DNA of 5,284 nt from CAZAGT01 sp964484515. GTDB taxonomy: Bacteria > Desulfobacterota > DSM-4660 > Desulfatiglandales > HGW-15. The translations under genes and the position numbers were made by a program. The stretch is taken from contig CAZAGT010000356.1 of NCBI GenBank assembly GCA_964484515.1, positions 1-5,284 on the forward strand, written 5' to 3'. The notes beneath the pieces are model-generated. The model saw only the letters and a list, made by a program, of their open reading frames with translations, was not told where the DNA came from and searched no databases. Below, piece after piece: positions 1 to 5,216 of this stretch; within the stretch, counting starts at the first letter, position 1; the number at the start of each line of letters is the position of its first letter.

Positions 1-73
1 CTCCGGCCGCCTCGGGTAGCGCCTTATGCCGAGACAACGCACTCAATTCCTCCTTCTTGAAAAGAAACCCCAT
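1..73 (-). CDS. Possible 5' end of an unidentified leftward gene (partial)
   Basis: An open frame runs from an ATG at 73-71 off the left edge (24 codons). It begins MGFLFKKEELSALSRHK and continues ALPEAAG. I do not recognise the family. The ATG has no Shine-Dalgarno sequence, but a perfect AAGGAGG lies inside the frame (minus strand, 55-49). Alternative starts after it are a GTG at 42-40, in another frame with an ideal 6-base gap (product VRCLGIRRYPRRPE), or in-frame TTG codons at 46-44 and 37-35. Support for the first frame comes from the right-end copy of the repeat, which is also open in the same frame and encodes a similar peptide (G-LFK-EELSALSRHK). The gene would lie downstream of the aldehyde oxidoreductase on the same strand, with a 146-base gap. 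Start and frame are uncertain because only about 70 bases are visible. Confidence 0.33.
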   Translation of the reverse strand, partial: MGFLFKKEELSALSRHKALPEAAG

Positions 74-82
74 GGCCGGGCG
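23..82 (+). repeat. Left copy of a ~60-bp inverted repeat
   Basis: This segment is the reverse complement of 5224-5284. The outermost 30 bases (23-52 against 5255-5284) are identical. The remaining half carries four substitutions and a one-base gap, giving about 56 of 61 aligned positions identical. Shorter blocks of similarity continue inward: a shared AAACTTCATGA and GAGATCTGT on the outward strand. The repeat includes a ribosome-binding-site-like AAGGAGG and a probable start of coding sequence, so it looks like a duplicated gene leader rather than a transposon end. No transposase or target-site duplication is visible. Confidence 0.9.
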
Positions 83-93
83 TTAATGTGTCA

Positions 94-128
94 CAGATCT
101 CATCTCATGAAGTTTCATGCGAGATCTG
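94..128. promoter_or_regulatory. Nested palindrome, possible operator or hairpin
   Basis: The outer arms CAGATCTC (94-101) and GAGATCTG (121-128) are perfect inverted repeats. With two mismatches they extend to 14 bases (88-101 and 121-134). Inside lies a second inverted repeat, CATGAA (106-111) and TTCATG (114-119), with a 2-base centre. It sits upstream of the putative leftward gene and downstream of the aldehyde oxidoreductase. A transcription-factor site is one reading and an RNA hairpin another. No poly-U run follows it on either strand, so a simple intrinsic terminator is unlikely. Part of it (GAGATCTGT, AAACTTCATGA on the outward strand) recurs near the right end. Confidence 0.4.
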
Positions 129-130
129 AG

Positions 131-175
131 ACAAAGAACAACGAACGGGACGGCCCACCAGGAGCAGCCCCGTTC
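131..175 (-). terminator. Possible rho-independent terminator after the aldehyde oxidoreductase gene
   Basis: On the minus strand a perfect 7-bp stem, GAACGGG (175-169) with CCCGTTC (149-143), encloses a 19-base GC-rich loop. It is followed by the T-rich but interrupted stretch GTTGTTCTTTGT (142-131). It lies about 45 bases after the stop codon of the oxidoreductase gene. The long loop and broken U-tract make it a moderate candidate only. Confidence 0.35.
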
Positions 176-205
176 ATTCATGGTCTAGACTGCCTTGGAA
201 ACGTC

Positions 206-221
206 AGGAGGACAACCTCCT
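206..221 (-). other. Short hairpin overlapping the oxidoreductase stop codon
   Basis: On the minus strand AGGAGG and CCTCCT form a 6-bp stem with a TTGT loop. The stem begins within the TAG stop codon of the upstream gene. No U-tract follows, so it is not a standard terminator. It could protect the 3' end of the message or act as part of the downstream terminator region. The AGGAGG arm also resembles a Shine-Dalgarno sequence, but no convincing start codon follows it. Confidence 0.35.
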
Positions 222-1956
222 AGAAATTAAAGACCTGATCCAGCTCCTCATCCGACACCTGGAAGGTGATATCGTGAGGCGGCAGGGCCTCTTTCCTGAA
301 GTATTCCGGCAACCGGTCCTGTTCCGCCCCAAGGCCCGCCTTGGTATTGAACTCCCTTTCATTCTTAAGGACCGACTTGCCTAACGCGGTGACGTCATCG
401 GCTGTCATACTCAGCCCGTAAAAGGCATTGAGCATGTCAACAAGGGCTTGCATGGTTTCAGGTTGATCCATAGCTGCAAAAGCGATGAACAAACACATTC
501 CGGTGGAGTCGATGGCGGCGGTGGCGATTTGGAGGTTTCTGGAAAGTTCGACCTGCCCCTCGGACTTAAGTGCGTCGACGTTGCCGCCGACACCGAGCAC
601 ATTCTGGGCTACCGCATAGCCGGAGGTATGATCGGCACCCATGGTGCTCGTGGCATACGTGACACCGATGCCCTGAATCCCGCGGGGATCGTAAGCCGGC
701 ATAGCTTGGCCTTTCACGACCGGAACCCTTTCCACGCCGAACACTCGGCCGGTGACGGCCGCTCCGTTTCCGAGGACACGCCCGAGGGGGGTCCCTTCGC
801 CGACCTCTTTAAGGAGCTTGATGGCACCCTCGGCGTCTCCGAATTTCGCCAATCCGGCCTCCATCGCGACCGCGATCGTGGCTCCCATCTCGATGGTATC
901 GAGGCCGTAATCGTCATCCATACGATCCAACGTGGCAATCGCATCGAGGTCGTCAATACCGCAATTGCCGCCATGAGCCCAAACCGTCTCGTATTCCGGC
1001 TGCTTGGTCAGATAATGCCCATCCTTGTTGACGTAAGTTCCCGAACACCTGATGATACAGCCGCGGTGGCACCCGTGCGTGGCCACACCGCCCCGGGAGG
1101 TTTCCGTTTCGGCCTGTGTTTCACCGCTTATCTTTGAACACCCGTCAAAGCGTCCCCATAGGAAATTATGGGTCGGATACGCACCGGCCTCATTGATGAC
1201 ATTCGTGAGCACGTTCGTCCCGTAGGCCGGAAGACCTTCTCCGGTCACCGGGTGTTTTCTGAGGCCCTCGACGTAGCGCTTGTTCGCTTCTTTGAATCCC
1301 TCCGGATCTTTTGGGACTCGCATCTTCATGCCGCCGTCATCCAGCACGATGACCTTGACGCCCTTGCTTCCCATCACGGCGCCGACCCCACCCCGGCCAG
1401 CGTGGCGGGTCGGCCTCAACTCCATGTCGGTGCAAGCGATGGAGGCCGCGGCCATTTTCATCTCGCCGGCAGGGCCCACGGAGATGGCGGCGATCTTCTC
1501 TCCATAATCCGCTTTGATCTTTTCGATCAGGTCATAGTTGCCCAGCATCTTGAGCTCGTTGGCGGCAACGATCTGAACTCCGTCCTTGTTTATGGATATC
1601 TTATAGAGGGTATCATCCTGCGGCTTCCCCTCCAGGATAATGGCCGCATATCCCAATCTGGCAAGCACCTGGGCAGGCTGTCCCCCGGCATTGGCCTCTT
1701 TAATCCCTCCGGTGAGGGGACTCTTACAGCCGACCGAAAGTCGACCCGACATAGCCGCGGTCGTGCCGCCCAATAGCCCCGGCGCGATGACCAGTTTATT
1801 GTCTTCCCCCAGGGGGTGGCACAGCGGCGGCACCTCCTTGGAGACAATGGCGGATGTCAGTGCCCGCCCCCCCAGGCCCGCGTAATCTCCCATCGAGGTC
1901 TCGCTCGGTTGCGGGCCTCCATCCGCGCTCATGTCGATTCGTAAGATCTTGTCCAT
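220..1956 (-). CDS. aor: Aldehyde:ferredoxin oxidoreductase (tungsten/molybdenum AOR family)
   Basis: Cytoplasmic iron-sulfur, pyranopterin enzyme of 578 residues that interconverts aldehydes and carboxylic acids with ferredoxin as electron partner. The N-terminal AOR domain contains KSPLTGGIKEANAGG (78-92) and HAGRGGVGAVMGSKG (185-199). The [4Fe-4S] ligands are visible as Cys296, Cys300 and Cys304 in HGCHRGCIIRC, plus Cys488 in DSTGMC. The two pterin-binding motifs are DYGLD (349-353, first Asp 348) and DSTGMC (483-488). Glu321 and His443 fall near the spacing of the catalytic Glu and His of Pyrococcus AOR (positional inference). The first three cysteines are spaced C-X3-C-X3-C, against C-X2-C-X3-C in Pyrococcus AOR. 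Length and the ending ELDQVFNF suggest a complete protein. The ATG has a perfect AAGGAGG 6 bases upstream (1969-1963). No ferredoxin-like subunit, pterin-synthesis or tungstate-transport gene is present in the window. The physiological aldehyde cannot be read from the sequence. Confidence 0.97.
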   Translation of the reverse strand: MDKILRIDMSADGGPQPSETSMGDYAGLGGRALTSAIVSKEVPPLCHPLGEDNKLVIAPGLLGGTTAAMSGRLSVGCKSPLTGGIKEANAGGQPAQVLARLGYAAIILEGKPQDDTLYKISINKDGVQIVAANELKMLGNYDLIEKIKADYGEKIAAISVGPAGEMKMAAASIACTDMELRPTRHAGRGGVGAVMGSKGVKVIVLDDGGMKMRVPKDPEGFKEANKRYVEGLRKHPVTGEGLPAYGTNVLTNVINEAGAYPTHNFLWGRFDGCSKISGETQAETETSRGGVATHGCHRGCIIRCSGTYVNKDGHYLTKQPEYETVWAHGGNCGIDDLDAIATLDRMDDDYGLDTIEMGATIAVAMEAGLAKFGDAEGAIKLLKEVGEGTPLGRVLGNGAAVTGRVFGVERVPVVKGQAMPAYDPRGIQGIGVTYATSTMGADHTSGYAVAQNVLGVGGNVDALKSEGQVELSRNLQIATAAIDSTGMCLFIAFAAMDQPETMQALVDMLNAFYGLSMTADDVTALGKSVLKNEREFNTKAGLGAEQDRLPEYFRKEALPPHDITFQVSDEELDQVFNF

Positions 1957-2205
1957 GGCGATCCTCCTTTTCCGTTCACATTGGGGTGAAGTTCTATGAA
2001 TGATTCGTTTCTCAATGATGGGGGACCGTCTGCAACGCCAAAGAGGCGCCGACGATGCCCATGATGCATGAATATCCGCAGACCCTTCTCATGTCAAGGG
2101 GAACCTCAAGATGGCATATTTATTGCTAGAGTAAAGCGCGGTTTCCGCTGTTGGCCATGGTTGAGGCCAAGGGCACCCAAAACATCAGACACTGAAGGAA
2201 GGCCA
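1957..2205. other. Divergent intergenic region between the AOR and PilZ-like genes
   Basis: This 249-base spacer separates two divergently transcribed genes, so it should hold both promoters. The plus-strand side has a clear sigma-54 match (2112-2127). For the minus-strand oxidoreductase only the ribosome-binding site is clear; I see no convincing sigma-70 or sigma-54 element. A reading frame continues upstream of the PilZ-like start to an ATG at 2068, but its product is rich in Arg, Pro and Trp, unlike the downstream protein, and it spans the putative promoter, so I treat it as non-coding. GTCTGC (2029-2034) and GCAGAC (2078-2083) form a widely spaced 6-bp inverted repeat that could belong to an activator site, but this is weak. 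Confidence 0.6.
2112..2127 (+). promoter_or_regulatory. Putative sigma-54 (RpoN) -24/-12 promoter
   Basis: TGGCATATTTATTGCT matches the known sigma-54 consensus TGGCAC-G-N4-TTGCW at the full -24 core (TGGCA) and the full -12 core (TTGC, then T). The invariant GG (2113-2114) and GC (2125-2126) are exactly 10 bases apart. Transcription would start around 2138, giving a leader of roughly 70 bases before the PilZ-like gene. Sigma-54 promoters need an enhancer-binding activator, whose site I cannot identify. Confidence 0.62.
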
Positions 2206-2559
2206 ATGAACGAAAAAGCGATAAGCCAGCAATGCCATGAAACGTCTATTGAGTCTGGATTCCAGCAAGAAAAGCCGTATTGCAGCGTGGAGTTTTCCGT
2301 GGATGGCGCCGATCACTTGCGCCAATTCAGGCTCTGGAACATGAATCCGGAGGTTATGTGTGTTCTGATTAAGGAGACCTCAGAAGTCGTGGATTGCCTC
2401 AAGGTCGGCGATACGATGAAGATGAAATACTACAGCGAAGACGCACTTCAATCACCCCAGTACCTGGAGACAGAAATCAGCCAGATCACCAAGGAGGATC
2501 AAGGTCGATTCAAGGGCCACTACGTGGTCGGATTGTCGATCCTAGGTGATCGCAACTAA
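2206..2559 (+). CDS. Small PilZ-like domain protein, function unknown
   Basis: Soluble 117-residue protein with no signal peptide or membrane segment. I chose the ATG at 2206 because AAGGAAGG (2195-2202) lies just upstream, and because the longer frame back to 2068 is arginine-rich and runs through the promoter. The fold pattern resembles PilZ domains: a beta strand with FRLWNMNPEVMCVLIKE (41-57), then LKVGDTMKMKYY (65-76), then ITKEDQGRFKGHYVVGLSIL (94-113) at the C-terminus. From memory, similar short proteins in Desulfobacterota are annotated as PilZ-domain. The canonical cyclic-di-GMP motifs RxxxR and (D/N)xSxxG are not evident; the second position reads NMNPEVM. It may therefore be a non-binding adaptor PilZ protein. 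It is a single-gene unit behind a sigma-54-type promoter, convergent with asnS 56 bases away. The PilZ assignment is moderate; the gene itself is well supported. Confidence 0.75.
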   Translation: MNEKAISQQCHETSIESGFQQEKPYCSVEFSVDGADHLRQFRLWNMNPEVMCVLIKETSEVVDCLKVGDTMKMKYYSEDALQSPQYLETEISQITKEDQGRFKGHYVVGLSILGDRN

Positions 2560-2615
2560 GCTACCGCTCTTCCCGGCGAGACCAGCGCAAAAGGCCCAAT
2601 CCGCTCCGCAAGCTC
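2560..2615. other. Convergent gap between the PilZ-like gene and asnS
   Basis: The two genes end tail to tail with 56 bases between their stop codons (TAA at 2557-2559 and minus-strand TGA at 2618-2616). I looked for a shared hairpin and found none with a convincing stem and T-run on either strand, so termination here may be Rho-dependent or occur inside the opposing gene. Confidence 0.5.
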
Positions 2616-4007
2616 TCAAAATGAAACGTTTCCAGGAGTGCGCGGAAAGGGAATCACGTCACGGATGTTCGACATCCCGGTCACGAACTGAACCAACCGC
2701 TCAAAGCCCAGGCCAAAGCCGGAATGGGGTACTGAGCCGAATCTTCGCAATTCAAGATACCACCAGTAATCATCAGGAGGGAGGTTTGTCTCCTTCATCC
2801 GTTCGAGCAATGTGTCGTAGACGTCCTCCCGCTGGCTCCCGCCGATGATCTCGCCAATCTTGGGCACCAGGACATCCATCGCCCGAACGGTCCGGCCGTC
2901 GTCATTGACCTTCATGTAGAAGGGTTTGATCTCCTTCGGATAGTCGGTAATGACGACCGGGCTGTCGAACACGGTTTCACAGAGATACCGTTCATGTTCG
3001 GACTGCAAATCCACGCCCCAATCGACCGGGAATTCGAAGGAGACATCGGCCTCTTTGAGTATCTTCAAGGCTTCCGTATAAGTAAGCCGTTCAAAGCTCT
3101 TCTCCACGACCCCCTTGAGGACATCGATGATCGACGGGGCTACCCAGCGGTTGAAGAACTCCATGTCCTCTTCGCAATGATTCAATAGATGGCTCAGGAT
3201 GTATTTCAGAAAGGCCTCAGCTAGTGCGACGTTTTCGTCGAGCTCGTAAAAGGCCATCTCCGGTTCGACCATCCAGAATTCGGCGAGGTGACGGGCCGTG
3301 TTTGAGTTCTCCGCCCTGAACGTGGGCCCGAAGGTGTAAACATTGCCCATGGCAAGGGCATATATTTCCGCCTCGAGCTGGCCGCTGACGGTCAGTTTGG
3401 CCTGCCGACCAAAAAAATCCCTCTCAAAATCGGTCCGGCCATCTTTCTGAGGGATCGCATCGAGATCGAAGGCGGTCACCCTGAACATCTCACCGGCACC
3501 CTCGCAGTCACTCCCGGTGATGATGGGGGTGTGTATATAAAGGAAGCCTCGTTCCTGAAAAAAGCGATGAACGGCCATACTAGCGGCATTTCGGACCCTG
3601 GCAACGGCGCCAAAGGTATTCGTGCGTGGCCTTAGGTGGGCAATCGAGCGCAGGAATTCGAAGGAGTGTCGTTTCTTTTGCAGCGGATACGCCTCCGGGT
3701 CCGCCCACCCTACGACCTCGATTCCCGTAGCCCGGAGCTCGACCTGCTGTCCCTTACCCTGGGAGGCCACCAAGGTCCCGGTGGCTCTGATGGCGCAACC
3801 CGTCTGAAGCTTGAGAACATCGGTTTCGTAGTTGGGCAGCTCCCTGTCGGCGACGAGCTGAAGTCCACGCATGCTCGAACCGTCGTTGATTTCGATGAAC
3901 GAGAAGCCCCCCTTGGAGTCTCGCCGCGTCCGAACCCAGCCCGCCACGGTATGTTTCGTCCCCACATCCTCGGACGCGAGTAGATCAACGACTCTACTCC
4001 GCTGCAA
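2616..4007 (-). CDS. asnS: Asparagine--tRNA ligase (AsnRS)
   Basis: Class II aminoacyl-tRNA synthetase of 463 residues, the usual bacterial AsnRS length, which joins asparagine to tRNA-Asn in the cytoplasm using ATP. The N-terminal OB-fold anticodon-binding domain spans about residues 18-100 (VAGWVRTRRDSKGGFSFIE). The catalytic domain has motif 1 around FFQERGFLYIHTPIIT (149-164), motif 2 at FRAENSNTARHLAEFWMVEPE (230-250, with Arg231 and the Arg239-His240-Leu pattern) and motif 3 at GFGLGFERLVQF (430-441, Arg437). It ends in FPRTPGNVSF, typical of AsnRS rather than AspRS. The start codon is TTG (4007-4005), preceded by AAAGGGG (4021-4015) with a 7-base gap. The next in-frame Met is residue 46, inside the OB fold, so TTG is the sensible start. 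It follows serC with only 2 bases between stop and start, indicating one transcript and probable translational coupling. Confidence 0.97.
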   Translation of the reverse strand: MQRSRVVDLLASEDVGTKHTVAGWVRTRRDSKGGFSFIEINDGSSMRGLQLVADRELPNYETDVLKLQTGCAIRATGTLVASQGKGQQVELRATGIEVVGWADPEAYPLQKKRHSFEFLRSIAHLRPRTNTFGAVARVRNAASMAVHRFFQERGFLYIHTPIITGSDCEGAGEMFRVTAFDLDAIPQKDGRTDFERDFFGRQAKLTVSGQLEAEIYALAMGNVYTFGPTFRAENSNTARHLAEFWMVEPEMAFYELDENVALAEAFLKYILSHLLNHCEEDMEFFNRWVAPSIIDVLKGVVEKSFERLTYTEALKILKEADVSFEFPVDWGVDLQSEHERYLCETVFDSPVVITDYPKEIKPFYMKVNDDGRTVRAMDVLVPKIGEIIGGSQREDVYDTLLERMKETNLPPDDYWWYLELRRFGSVPHSGFGLGFERLVQFVTGMSNIRDVIPFPRTPGNVSF

Positions 4008-4009
4008 GC

Positions 4010-5095
4010 TTATACCCCTTTCCGTTCAAATTCGGTCATGAACTCAACCAGGGCTTTCACAGCCCCGGTCCCTGTCGCGTTGTATATCGATGCACGGCAC
4101 CCGCCGACCGAACGATGTCCCTTGAGGCCCCCGAGGCCCGCCTTCGAGGCTTCAGCCACGAAGCGACCCTCCAGTTCCTCGTTGGGGAGACGGAAAGTCA
4201 CGTTCATTAGGGAACGACTCCCTTTGGCAGCCGTGCCGCGATAGAAGTCGGAATGATCGATGCAATCGTACAGGATGCGCGCCTTTTCCGCATTGATCCG
4301 CTCCATCTCTCCCAATCCACCAACGGTATCTTCAATCCACTTGAGTACGAGATTGATCACATAGATCGTGAAGCAACTCGGCGTGTTGTAAAGCGAGTTC
4401 TTCTCGGCAAAGGTCGTGTACTTGAGGATCGTGGGTAAACCGGCCGGGACCCTTTCCAGCATATCTTCACGGATGACCACCAGAGCCGTCCCGGCCGGTC
4501 CTAGGTTCTTCTGCGCCCCGGCATAGACAAGGCCGAACGGCCCGACATCAAAGGAATGGCTCATTATGTCAGAGGACATGTCACAGATCAAGGGCACATC
4601 TCCGGCCTCCGGGTACACGTGCCATTGGGTACCCTTGATGGTGTTGTTTGAGGTGAAATGGAGGTAAGCCGCGTCCGGGTGAACGTCAAACTCCGTCGGG
4701 ATATAGGAGAAATCCCGATCTTCGGAAGAGGCGATCACGCGGACGTCCTTACCTTGGATTTCCGCCTCTTTGATCGCCTTTGTCGACCATGAGCCGGAAT
4801 TGATATAGTCAACCGGCCTGCCCTCTGTTGCCAGGTTCATGGGGATCATGCAGAACTGGAGGGTGGCCCCGCCCTGGATGAAAAGCACTTTGAAATGATC
4901 GTCCAGGTCCAGCAGTCGTTTGGTCCGCTCGACCGCTTCATTGATGATGGCGTCGAACCAGGGCGAGCGGTGGCTCAGCTCAGTAACCGACATCCCCGAG
5001 CCTTGATAATCGAGGAACTCCTCTCTAGCCTGTTCAAGTACGGGGAGCGGCAGTGCCGCGGGCCCGGCATTGAAGTTGTATATCCTGTCGCCCAT
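4010..5095 (-). CDS. serC: Phosphoserine aminotransferase
   Basis: PLP enzyme of 361 residues, the normal SerC length. It transfers an amino group from glutamate to 3-phosphohydroxypyruvate to give phosphoserine in serine biosynthesis; in many bacteria it also acts in the DXP-dependent route to PLP. The N-terminus YNFNAGPAALP (6-16) is diagnostic. GGAT (75-78) and SGSWS (100-104) line the cofactor phosphate pocket. The Schiff-base lysine is Lys196 in YAGAQKNLGPAG. NTPSCFTIYV (237-246) and GHRSVGGCRASIYNA (326-340), with His327, Arg328 and Arg334, form the substrate-binding end. The ATG has AAGGAG (5108-5103) 7 bases upstream. It is the first gene of a two-gene operon with asnS; no other serine-pathway gene (serA, serB) is adjacent within the window. 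Confidence 0.97.
   Translation of the reverse strand: MGDRIYNFNAGPAALPLPVLEQAREEFLDYQGSGMSVTELSHRSPWFDAIINEAVERTKRLLDLDDHFKVLFIQGGATLQFCMIPMNLATEGRPVDYINSGSWSTKAIKEAEIQGKDVRVIASSEDRDFSYIPTEFDVHPDAAYLHFTSNNTIKGTQWHVYPEAGDVPLICDMSSDIMSHSFDVGPFGLVYAGAQKNLGPAGTALVVIREDMLERVPAGLPTILKYTTFAEKNSLYNTPSCFTIYVINLVLKWIEDTVGGLGEMERINAEKARILYDCIDHSDFYRGTAAKGSRSLMNVTFRLPNEELEGRFVAEASKAGLGGLKGHRSVGGCRASIYNATGTGAVKALVEFMTEFERKGV
4015..4021 (-). promoter_or_regulatory. Ribosome-binding site of asnS within the end of serC
   Basis: AAAGGGG on the minus strand lies in the last codons of serC, 7 bases before the TTG start of asnS. Its position fixes the unusual TTG as the start and means that ribosomes finishing serC are well placed to reinitiate on asnS. 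Confidence 0.7.
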
Positions 5096-5168
5096 CTAAA
5101 ATCTCCTTTCGATTGTCTCTTCTCGGCGCCGCCTCTTGCCACAGGGCGGCCAGGTTGATCGACCGGCA

Positions 5169-5182
5169 AACTTCATGAAGTT
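5169..5182. promoter_or_regulatory. 14-bp perfect palindrome, candidate operator
   Basis: AACTTCATGAAGTT is a perfect palindrome with no spacer, upstream of serC and of the possible rightward gene. Eleven bases of it and its flank (AAACTTCATGA on the outward strand) recur in the left-end leader, where they overlap the nested palindrome. A dimeric transcription factor binding both leaders is the simplest reading, but no regulator gene is visible. Confidence 0.4.
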
Positions 5183-5186
5183 GGTA

Positions 5187-5216
5187 CTCGAATTTGACAT
5201 TTTGATATTTTTCGAG
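5187..5216. repeat. Short inverted repeat CTCGAA/TTCGAG around an AT-rich spacer
   Basis: CTCGAA (5187-5192) and TTCGAG (5211-5216) are perfect 6-bp arms separated by 18 mostly A/T bases that include TTGACA (5194-5199). It sits between the palindrome and the right repeat copy. This AT-rich block is absent from the left-end leader, so it accounts for most of the length difference between the two leaders. A weak candidate protein-binding site. Confidence 0.3.

Noticed and set aside
26..223. Plus-strand open frame inside the left repeat (MPRQRTQFL...) and its counterpart on the minus strand at 5281-5096
   Set aside because: Similarity between the two is limited to the repeat, after which the peptides diverge completely. 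There is no ribosome-binding site, and the outward frame on the other strand explains the repeat better.
448..1776. Long plus-strand open frames (448-1137 and 1168-1776) opposite the AOR gene
   Set aside because: They are antisense shadows of a strongly recognised gene, with no ribosome-binding sites or recognisable domains.
2046..2061. Minus-strand GG-N10-GC pattern as a sigma-54 promoter for the AOR gene
   Set aside because: Only the invariant bases fit (TGGGCATCGTCGGCGC); the rest of the -24 and -12 cores do not match, and this is expected by chance in GC-rich DNA.
2068..2205. N-terminal extension of the PilZ-like protein from an upstream ATG
   Set aside because: The extra 46 residues are rich in Arg, Pro and Trp, the ATG has no ribosome-binding site, and the extension covers the sigma-54 promoter. 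The ATG at 2206 has a good Shine-Dalgarno sequence.
3636..3983. Plus-strand open frame opposite asnS
   Set aside because: Antisense to the conserved N-terminal and catalytic regions of AsnRS, with no recognisable product.
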